Source: Candidatus Thorarchaeota archaeon (GTDB lineage Archaea > Asgardarchaeota > Thorarchaeia > Thorarchaeales > Thorarchaeaceae). From it: a DNA stretch of 5,278 nt. Position 1 is the stretch's first letter. Every line of letters begins with the position of its first letter. The translations under genes and the position numbers were made by a program. The notes below the pieces were generated by a model. It was not told the origin of the DNA. It did not search any database and worked only from the letters and a program-made list of their open reading frames with translations. Positions 1 to 4,326 of the stretch are shown here, piece by piece. Where the stretch lies: contig JAEORN010000175.1 of assembly GCA_016840825.1 (NCBI GenBank), forward strand, positions 1 to 5,278, written 5' to 3'.

Positions 1-18
1 ACTATAATTAGTTGAAGA

Positions 19-30
19 GACCTTACGGTC
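19..30 (-). other. Small hairpin with GTAA tetraloop at the end of the small ORF
   Basis: Read on the minus strand this is GACC-GTAA-GGTC, a 4-bp stem closed by a GNRA-type tetraloop. It overlaps the stop codon of the 31-residue frame at 29-124 and is followed by a pyrimidine-rich TCTCTTC run. It could help end or stabilise that transcript. The stem is short enough to occur by chance, and no long T-tract follows, so this is weak. Confidence 0.2.
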
Positions 31-124
31 ACTTGAGAACACGTTCACCTGCCTTAATTTGGCAGTCACCTTTCGTGTTTGAGACCCGATATTGATGGGC
101 AGAGTATGTTGTTTCAGTACCCAT
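29..124 (-). CDS. Candidate small protein of 31 residues, function unknown
   Basis: I do not recognise this frame. It encodes 31 residues beginning MGTETTYSAHQYRVSN and ending in a KAGERVLK-like basic tail, with one cysteine (Cys22) and no membrane segment. The case for it being a gene rests on initiation: the minus strand carries GAGGTGA at 139-133, 8 bases before the ATG, one of the strongest ribosome-binding sites in the window. A GTG four codons upstream lies inside that site and is a less likely start. The frame follows the 164-residue gene on the same strand after an 87-base gap. A CTTAA-like element near 181-185 could be a weak TATA box. The frame after the stop hits further stops at once, so a longer protein would need a frameshift. 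It might be the broken N-terminal part of a small zinc-ribbon protein, but that is a guess. Confidence 0.4.
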   Translation of the reverse strand: MGTETTYSAHQYRVSNTKGDCQIKAGERVLK

Positions 125-132
125 TGTGATTT

Positions 133-139
133 TCACCTC
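133..139 (-). promoter_or_regulatory. Shine-Dalgarno site of the 31-residue small gene
   Basis: The minus strand reads GAGGTGA, complementary to the CU-rich 3' end of archaeal 16S rRNA, 8 bases upstream of the ATG at 124. It is the main reason to treat the short frame as translated. Confidence 0.5.
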
Positions 140-211
140 GTTTTGATTTTGGGTCAGCAAAAATGGAGCGTAGTATTGTCTTAAGTTTTGCTACACTCGG
201 ATGTAAGCAAA

Positions 212-706
212 CTAGGAGTCCATATCAGGCATTTCCAAACCCATACTCCGAAGTTTCGAAAAGCCTTGACTGAATAGACTCATGTGATGACGAATGTTCT
301 CCTCGATTTCAGCTAAGTCTGATAAGACCGGAACAATCTCATCGAAACCTCCTGCCTCATATTCCTCCCTCAGTGTTTGAATTGTATCACTCATGGATAG
401 CATTGCATCTTCAATAACCTGAGTCAAATCTATCATTGATTGTACGACATCACGAGTTTCAGGGTCTGGCATGAATGGCATAAAGTCTTCAAAAGCAACA
501 GCGGCCTCTCGGCATTTCTCTACACGACCAGGGATAAGCTCATCATACATAGAATGCATCCAACCTATCCGCTCACCGTGAGTCAAGTCTTGAAGATTCT
601 CCAATGAAAAGTAACCAGTATAGGGACCAAATTCAGATGATTCGTAGTATATCCACTCATCAAATGCACTCAGAACCCTTTGCCAACCCTCTTCAGCCTC
701 TGACAT
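212..706 (-). CDS. Hypothetical acidic, mainly helical protein (164 aa)
   Basis: I do not recognise the family. The 164-residue product is strongly acidic: lysine is very rare while Glu and Asp are abundant throughout. The first 45 residues hold several aromatics (Trp8, Trp18, the YY pair at 20-21, Trp49 nearby), followed by long amphipathic helix-like stretches from about residue 60 to 155, rich in Met, Ile, Leu and Glu. This suggests a soluble helical bundle or coiled coil. There is no signal peptide, membrane segment or cysteine cluster (one Cys, in EKCREAA). The ATG at 706 is supported by AGGTGG at 716-711, 4 bases upstream, and a TATA-like TTTATAA at 745-739. The gene is divergent from the PD-(D/E)XK gene and shares its 63-base promoter region, which hints at co-expression but gives no function. 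The frame is long, has a good start signal and no competing frame, so it is very likely a real gene. Confidence 0.8.
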   Translation of the reverse strand: MSEAEEGWQRVLSAFDEWIYYESSEFGPYTGYFSLENLQDLTHGERIGWMHSMYDELIPGRVEKCREAAVAFEDFMPFMPDPETRDVVQSMIDLTQVIEDAMLSMSDTIQTLREEYEAGGFDEIVPVLSDLAEIEENIRHHMSLFSQGFSKLRSMGLEMPDMDS

Positions 707-710
707 GAAT

Positions 711-716
711 CCACCT
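711..716 (-). promoter_or_regulatory. Shine-Dalgarno site of the 164-residue acidic protein
   Basis: AGGTGG on the minus strand ends 4 bases before the ATG at 706. It fixes this start over internal methionines, none of which is so well placed. Confidence 0.6.
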
Positions 717-738
717 AAAATACTGTCACCAACAGGGG

Positions 739-745
739 TTATAAA
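739..745. promoter_or_regulatory. Near-symmetric TATA box in the divergent intergenic region
   Basis: The sequence reads TTATAAA on the plus strand and TTTATAA on the minus strand, so it fits an archaeal TATA box in both directions. Measured with the usual 25-27 base spacing, minus-strand transcription would start near 715, giving the acidic-protein gene a leader of about 9 bases. Plus-strand transcription would start near 768, making the nuclease gene almost leaderless. A GGGG tract on the plus-strand upstream side could act as a BRE-like purine element. Whether one or both directions are used cannot be told from sequence. Confidence 0.5.
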
Positions 746-769
746 CTAACTCGATAAAGAGAGGATGAC

Positions 770-1429
770 ATGAAGCATGATTTCAACAACATAGTAGTAG
801 AGATCCTCAAAGAAACAAAAGAGAATGGTGCATTTACAAGTCAGAATGGATTTCATAGGGATTTCTTGGAGCAGCTCGGAATCTATGGCAGTAGGGAAGG
901 TGTATTCCTTATTGACCGTGAGAAGAGAATTGATTTGGCTATGATCGCGGTTGAACGAGGAGTCGACATATCAGAAGTCATTGGTCTTTTGACGTGGAAA
1001 GATTTCGAGGGTCTGATTGCTGGCATTCTAATTGAAAATGGATTCCGATGTGTTGAGAGTTATCGCAGAAGGGGAAATTCCTTGGATAAGGGAATGGAGA
1101 TAGATGTGATTGGAATCCGTGGAAAACTTGTACTCTCTGTGGATGCAAAAATGTGGGGGATTCGAGGTGGCAAAACATCCTCTTTGAGGAGCGCAGTAGT
1201 GAAGCAGAAGGAAAGGACAATGAGACTTTCAACTCAGAACGAATATCTATCTAGGAAAATGAAAATCGAGATGCAGGGAATATACGATTTCATCCCTGTA
1301 ATTGTAACATGGCTCGTAGAAGAAGTTGAATTGCATGAGGGTGTGCCTGTCGTTCCGGTGTTTAAATTCAATTCATTCATTTTAGATTTTGATACCTATA
1401 GAGATCTTGTCGTTTCGTATAACGGGTAG
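770..1429 (+). CDS. PD-(D/E)XK nuclease-fold protein, Mrr/restriction-endonuclease-like (archaeal family)
   Basis: This 219-residue protein carries a PD-(D/E)XK nuclease core. The domain opens at about residue 74 with LTWKDFEGLIA, where Glu80 matches the helix glutamate typical of Mrr-like domains. Next come the first acidic motif E110-I-D112-V and the D125-A-K127 motif of the catalytic strand. After this, a W-x-x-R-G-G-K-x-S-S-L-R...Q-K-E-R segment (129-149) resembles the helix following the active site in Mrr-like and archaeal nuclease-fold proteins. The second acidic position is Asp rather than the commoner Glu, which is allowed in this superfamily. Residues 1-70 are helical and may be a DNA-binding or dimerisation region. 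The predicted role is metal-dependent DNA cleavage, possibly in repair. No methyltransferase or specificity subunit lies nearby, so a classical restriction system is not supported. The ATG at 770 has GAGG at 761-764, 5 bases upstream. The gene converges on the carbonic-anhydrase-like gene with a 10-base gap. The fold call is solid; the biological role is not known. Confidence 0.85.
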   Translation: MKHDFNNIVVEILKETKENGAFTSQNGFHRDFLEQLGIYGSREGVFLIDREKRIDLAMIAVERGVDISEVIGLLTWKDFEGLIAGILIENGFRCVESYRRRGNSLDKGMEIDVIGIRGKLVLSVDAKMWGIRGGKTSSLRSAVVKQKERTMRLSTQNEYLSRKMKIEMQGIYDFIPVIVTWLVEEVELHEGVPVVPVFKFNSFILDFDTYRDLVVSYNG

Positions 1430-1439
1430 TTCACGGAAG

Positions 1440-2447
1440 TCAGATGTCCGCGGCGGATAGGGTGTTTGATACGGTATCCATTAACAATATGTCAATGAAA
1501 TCGCTTAGATTTGCATTTGCGAATTCTCTCACTGCAGGATATGAAAGCAAATGTGACTTAATTGCCAGAGTGATGGCTTTTACACGCTCTTCTGCGTTCT
1601 TTGATGAATGACTCTCGAATTGCCTAGCAGCAGATTGGAGTTCAGAAGCAACATAGAGAAGGAATGGATTCTTCACATTAGTAGGATTGAGAGATGCCTG
1701 CGCTGCACCACAGGAATGACCTTCGCCCTCAAAATTCCCATGGCCTATTATGAGAATATGTTTCGATACAGAATTTGAGGATAGCCACTCAGTAAAGAAC
1801 TCATTTAGCTGTAGTGTTTCATCATCGACTCCAGTGTACTTGGGTATATATCCTCCAAGCGTCAGAATAGCCATGGGAAGTCCGTGTGGAGTTTCAGGTG
1901 GGTGAACTCTTGAATCTGAACATATCAGTACAAGAGTATCTGTGTCAATATCATCCGGCCTGCGCAAATGAGAAACCAATTGGTTTTCGGTTTCATAATT
2001 GCGACCTTTGCCATGTGGAATAATTCTGACTCGGCCTAGTTCGTAGTCAACTCGAAAGGCAAGAACTGGAATTCCTTTCAAGTCAGGATGAAGTTGAAGG
2101 TTATCTAGCGATTCTCTGATTACATCAGTCGGCTCATCATATTCGAATGTCAGAATGACTCCTCGTTCATTAGGAAATTCTCGGTTATAGGCCGCGGGAC
2201 CGCCAAATAGAAATGGTGACTTTCGAGGAGGAGGAAGAGGTCTTCTTGGAACACGTGTACCATGGAATGCGTCGCCCATTATCATACCAAACAACTGTAA
2301 GTCTTGTGCGCTTCTATTTATTGGAGAAATCAATAGGAAGCGGGGAAATTGCCCATGCGCAGCAATTTCCATTCGAGAAACTAGTTCTGGATCTTTTCTT
2401 CTTTGCCGAGAAAGCTCCTCAGAAAGCTCGACAATCTTGTTAATCAT
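1440..2447 (-). CDS. Beta-carbonic-anhydrase-like protein with unrecognised N-terminal half (335 aa)
   Basis: The C-terminal half resembles a beta-class carbonic anhydrase, the zinc enzyme that interconverts CO2 and bicarbonate. Cys176-S-D-S-Arg180 matches the CxDxR motif (zinc ligand plus Asp/Arg dyad), and PPE follows as in the family. A strand and glycine-rich loop (LTLGGYIP, 194-202) and ILIIGH (231-236) lead to the second metal motif. The usual H-x-x-C is not intact: His236 is followed nine residues later by Cys246 (SCGAA), with a second histidine at 244. Length is well above the 170-230 residues of simple beta-CAs. Residues 1-165 are not recognised and contain a basic, proline-rich stretch (65-76, RVPRRPLPPPRK). 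Another part (96-145) looks like alternating strands and a helix. No signal peptide or membrane segment is seen, so it is probably cytoplasmic. The first ATG is chosen because it gives the longest frame; its ribosome site (GAG, 4 bases upstream) is weak. It might be a catalytically altered or repurposed homologue. Confidence 0.8.
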   Translation of the reverse strand: MINKIVELSEELSRQRRKDPELVSRMEIAAHGQFPRFLLISPINRSAQDLQLFGMIMGDAFHGTRVPRRPLPPPRKSPFLFGGPAAYNREFPNERGVILTFEYDEPTDVIRESLDNLQLHPDLKGIPVLAFRVDYELGRVRIIPHGKGRNYETENQLVSHLRRPDDIDTDTLVLICSDSRVHPPETPHGLPMAILTLGGYIPKYTGVDDETLQLNEFFTEWLSSNSVSKHILIIGHGNFEGEGHSCGAAQASLNPTNVKNPFLLYVASELQSAARQFESHSSKNAEERVKAITLAIKSHLLSYPAVREFANANLSDFIDILLMDTVSNTLSAADI

Positions 2448-2455
2448 AAAACTCT

Positions 2456-2484
2456 ACACGCTTCCAAATAATCATTGGGCGTGT
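2456..2484. repeat. Inverted repeat upstream of the carbonic-anhydrase-like gene
   Basis: ACACGC (2456-2461) pairs exactly with GCGTGT (2479-2484). Inside it, after a two-base TT bulge, CCAA (2464-2467) pairs with TTGG (2475-2478), leaving a 7-base loop. That gives 10 paired positions in 29 bases, starting 8 bases upstream of the minus-strand ATG at 2447. It may be a regulator-binding site around the transcription start, or a hairpin in the mRNA leader that limits ribosome access. It is clearly visible in the sequence; its function is inferred only from position. Confidence 0.5.
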
Positions 2485-2488
2485 GACC

Positions 2489-2496
2489 TAATTATC
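2489..2496 (-). promoter_or_regulatory. Possible TATA box of the carbonic-anhydrase-like gene
   Basis: The minus strand reads GATAATTA. Usual spacing would put the transcription start near 2467, inside the inverted repeat at 2456-2484, with a leader of about 20 bases. The match to the archaeal box A consensus is only moderate. Confidence 0.25.
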
Positions 2497-2512
2497 TTGT
2501 CTGCTGGATAGC

Positions 2513-2520
2513 TCTTTTAA
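2513..2520 (+). promoter_or_regulatory. Possible TATA box of the RimK-like gene
   Basis: CTTTTAA on the plus strand is an archaeal box-A-like element that would place transcription start near 2543. This leaves a leader of about 20 bases containing the GGTGA ribosome site. A second candidate, GTATATC at about 2524-2530, would start transcription nearer 2553 and is less comfortable with the ribosome site. Confidence 0.35.
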
Positions 2521-2553
2521 CCAAGTATATCCTGCCCAGACTTGTAGAAAAGT

Positions 2554-2558
2554 GGTGA
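2554..2558 (+). promoter_or_regulatory. Shine-Dalgarno site that sets the RimK-like gene start
   Basis: GGTGA ends 5 bases before the ATG at 2564. The in-frame GTG codons at 2552 and 2555 overlap this site and therefore cannot use it, so the ATG is preferred over the longer frame. Confidence 0.6.
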
Positions 2559-2563
2559 AAATC

Positions 2564-3460
2564 ATGTCAGGATGTTTCTTCGGAGTGGTCTACCACGAAA
2601 ATATTAACAACTGGGCAACAGCAAGCCTCATTGAAGCCATTAAGATGAAGGGGCATGAACCAAAGCCATTTCGACTATCAGATATATCAGCTCAGATCCC
2701 TAACAAGTTTACATATCTTGACGAAGAGGATGTATCGCATCTAGACGGTATTTTGGTTCGAACGATTGGATTTGGAACTGGAGATCAAATCACGTACAGA
2801 ATAAGTCTACTAGAGCATTTTGAAGATACAGGTATCTACGTTATGAATCCAGCATATTCATTCCGAAGAGCGAAGGATAAGTACGCCACATTGACCGCAT
2901 TGGATAAAGCTGGTATTAGAGTGCCAAGGACATTCGTGGGAGAGAATCTTGAGGCTGCTGTCAATTTTGTTGACGAAGTTGGTGATGTGGTAATCAAACC
3001 TCTAATAGGAGCTAGAGGAATGGGCTCGATACGTGCAGGACACACTGAATTGACATACCGAGCAATCAAGTTCATACATCAGCTCGGTCAAGTTCTCTAT
3101 GTTCAGGAGATGATTGAGAAACCGAATAGAGACATTAGAGCCTTTGTTATTGGAGGAAAGGTAATCGGTGCAATGTATCGATATATTCCAAGTAATGTTG
3201 ATGGAGAATGGCGAACGAATGTCCATGGGGGAGGAGAGGCAGAATTCACGAAACTGAATCCAGAGTATGAGGAATGTGCAATAAAGACCGCGGAAGTATT
3301 GAACCTGGATTATACAGGAGTGGATATCATTGAAACCAAGGATGGGCCTTGTGTAATTGAGGCAAATGCTGCACCTTCATGGAGCGCATTAGCTAGAGTA
3401 ACAGGTATCGATGTGGCGGGATTGATTGTTGATAGACTTGTTGAGCAATCTAGGCGATAG
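2564..3460 (+). CDS. RimK-family ATP-grasp alpha-L-glutamate ligase, MptN/CofF-like
   Basis: This 298-residue protein (from the ATG at 2564) is a full-length RimK-type ATP-grasp ligase. Such enzymes activate a carboxylate as acyl phosphate with ATP and join it to an amine, usually glutamate. Residues 1-95 form the N-terminal domain. DKYAT (105-109), a conserved ATP-grasp entry motif, is followed by AGIRVPRT. The nucleotide-binding strand VVIKP (Lys145) leads into the glycine-rich loop GARGMGS (149-155). VQEMIEKP and RDIRAFVIGGKVIGAMYR (from about 180) form the next core part, then RTNVHGGG (217-224). IEANAAPSW near 265-273 supplies the Glu and Asn that hold magnesium. In archaea this family includes MptN (glutamate onto tetrahydromethanopterin), CofF (capping of F420), LysX (LysW-linked lysine synthesis) and RimK. 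No lysW or cofactor gene is adjacent, so the substrate is open. The sequence around NP..S..RAKDKYAT looks closer to the MptN/CofF group than to LysX, but this is impression only. Confidence 0.88.
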   Translation: MSGCFFGVVYHENINNWATASLIEAIKMKGHEPKPFRLSDISAQIPNKFTYLDEEDVSHLDGILVRTIGFGTGDQITYRISLLEHFEDTGIYVMNPAYSFRRAKDKYATLTALDKAGIRVPRTFVGENLEAAVNFVDEVGDVVIKPLIGARGMGSIRAGHTELTYRAIKFIHQLGQVLYVQEMIEKPNRDIRAFVIGGKVIGAMYRYIPSNVDGEWRTNVHGGGEAEFTKLNPEYEECAIKTAEVLNLDYTGVDIIETKDGPCVIEANAAPSWSALARVTGIDVAGLIVDRLVEQSRR

Positions 3461-3491
3461 TCTATCATGCCATAGATAGTGATGATAAATA
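3461..3491. other. Convergent 31-base gap between RimK-like gene and psmA
   Basis: The gap is AT-rich with short repeated GATAG/CTATC elements, including GATAGTCTATC across the ligase stop codon and another GATAG at about 3475-3479. These can pair in more than one way with stems of only 5 bp. It probably holds the transcript ends of both genes, but no convincing T-tract terminator is visible on either strand. Confidence 0.3.
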
Positions 3492-4223
3492 TTATAGTGC
3501 TGCAAGAATTGTCTCTACTTCATCTTGGGGTAGGATACGAAACAGTTTGTCAGTTGTCCTGATCATCCCTATTTCGATTGTCTTTGATTTCTCTTTTGCA
3601 TCCAATGATGCGAGGTCTTCTGACCTTAATAGGCCCTTAAGAGCCAATTCCAGAGCAGCATCGATTTTAAGATTCTCTTTGTAATTCTCGCTGAAGAAAT
3701 CACGAACAACATCGGACTCCTTACCAATTGCCGCAGCTTTCCAACCCCAGAATGAGCCAGATGGATCAGTTGTGTAAAGTTGAGGACCATTGTCATCAAC
3801 GCCTGCGACCAACAAAGACACTCCAAATGGACGAGCACCACCATACTGTGTGTGGAGCTGTTTTGTGTCGCATATGTTCACAACGAGAGACTGTATGGAA
3901 ATTGGTTCATCATAGCTCAAACGGTTAATCTGAGACTGAACTCTCGCTTGATCAATAAGCTTCCTTGCATCTGCGTGAAGTCCAGCAATTGCGCAGCCAA
4001 CATGATCATCGATCAATAAGAGTTTCTTGAGCGTATCGAGGTCTGCTAAAGCATGAGGAGATCTCTTCTCGCCAGCCAATACAACTCCATCTACAGCTTT
4101 GACTCCAACTGCAAGTGGTCCATGGCGTACTGCCTCGGTAGCATATTCTACTTGATATAATCGTCCTTCAGGACTGAAGACTGTGATAGCTCGGTCGTAG
4201 CCCATACTTTGTGTTGGAAACAT
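3492..4223 (-). CDS. psmA: Archaeal 20S proteasome alpha subunit
   Basis: The 243-residue product is a complete proteasome alpha subunit. Seven copies form each outer ring of the cytoplasmic 20S core, gate substrate entry and dock the PAN/Cdc48-type unfoldase. The alpha signature is clear: YDRAITVFSPEGR (9-21), with the gate Tyr9-Asp10 pair, then LYQVEYATEAV. IDDHVGCAIAGLHADAR (71-87) and YGGARPFGVSLLVAGVD (127-143) are core-fold signatures. Lys67, before LLLIDD, aligns with Thermoplasma Lys66, which lines the pocket for the HbYX tail of the activator. TDPSGSFWGWKAAAIGK (152-168) has a WKA(A/T)AIGK stretch reminiscent of eukaryotic alpha subunits. No N-terminal catalytic threonine is expected or seen. 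The start at 4223 gives a normal length; Met7 would remove the short N-terminal extension that shapes the gate and has no ribosome site. The gene follows the nrdG-like gene with a 103-base gap and its own TATA box. No beta subunit gene is in the window. Confidence 0.97.
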   Translation of the reverse strand: MFPTQSMGYDRAITVFSPEGRLYQVEYATEAVRHGPLAVGVKAVDGVVLAGEKRSPHALADLDTLKKLLLIDDHVGCAIAGLHADARKLIDQARVQSQINRLSYDEPISIQSLVVNICDTKQLHTQYGGARPFGVSLLVAGVDDNGPQLYTTDPSGSFWGWKAAAIGKESDVVRDFFSENYKENLKIDAALELALKGLLRSEDLASLDAKEKSKTIEIGMIRTTDKLFRILPQDEVETILAAL

Positions 4224-4236
4224 GATAAGACAACAC
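4211..4236 (-). repeat. Inverted repeat placing the psmA start codon in a loop
   Basis: GTGTTG (4211-4216) and CAACAC (4231-4236) are perfect 6-base inverted repeats around a 14-base spacer that contains the ATG (4223-4221). In the minus-strand mRNA this folds as GTGTTG-loop-CAACAC with the start codon in the loop. The purine-rich GGAG (4239-4236) sits at the 5' foot of the stem, 12 bases from the ATG, unusually far for a ribosome site. The repeat is seen directly; a role in translation is inferred. Confidence 0.4.
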
Positions 4237-4280
4237 TCCAGGAGATTGACACCTAGATTCTGGCGTGGTCAAAACAAGGT

Positions 4281-4292
4281 GACCTCGACCTC
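4281..4292 (-). repeat. Tandem GAGGTC repeat next to the psmA TATA box
   Basis: The minus strand carries GAGGTC twice in tandem, directly downstream of the box at 4300-4294 and before the expected transcription start near 4271, and followed by ACC (a GGTCACC near-palindrome at 4284-4278). A protein bound here would cover the initiation region, so this could be a repressor site. A tandem hexamer can also be chance. Confidence 0.3.
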
Positions 4293-4293
4293 G

Positions 4294-4300
4294 TTTAAAA
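4294..4300 (-). promoter_or_regulatory. TATA box of psmA
   Basis: The minus strand reads CTTTTAAAC around TTTTAAA, a good archaeal box A. With standard spacing transcription would begin near 4271, giving a leader of about 48 bases. Its presence 71 bases upstream of the psmA start argues that psmA has its own promoter rather than depending on the upstream nrdG-like gene. Confidence 0.5.
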
Positions 4301-4326
4301 GGTTATCTTTGTGTTAGCTTACCAGA

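Noticed and set aside
978..1232. Minus-strand frame of 84 codons opposite the PD-(D/E)XK core
   Set aside because: The plus-strand frame contains the conserved nuclease motifs over the same bases. The opposite product is rich in Ser, Phe, His and Pro with no recognisable domain.
770..1429. Restriction-modification system
   Set aside because: The nuclease-fold protein has no methyltransferase, specificity or NTPase partner in the window, and the family occurs as a stand-alone archaeal gene.
2213..2443. Plus-strand open frame of 76 codons inside the carbonic-anhydrase-like gene
   Set aside because: It lies wholly opposite the coding sequence, begins with low-complexity glutamate codons mirroring the proline/arginine stretch, and has no promoter or ribosome site of its own.
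2552..2563. GTG at 2552 as the start of the RimK-like gene
   Set aside because: The GTG codons overlap the GGTGA ribosome site. The ATG at 2564 has correct spacing to that site and gives a normal N-terminal strand.
2564..3460. LysX of the LysW-dependent lysine/arginine pathway
   Set aside because: There is no lysW or lysZ/lysY/lysJ/lysK-type gene nearby, and the sequence looks less like LysX than like the MptN/CofF side of the family. This is not fully excluded.
3461..3491. Terminator hairpin between the ligase and psmA
   Set aside because: Stems are only 5 bp, several pairings compete, and neither strand has a following T-tract.
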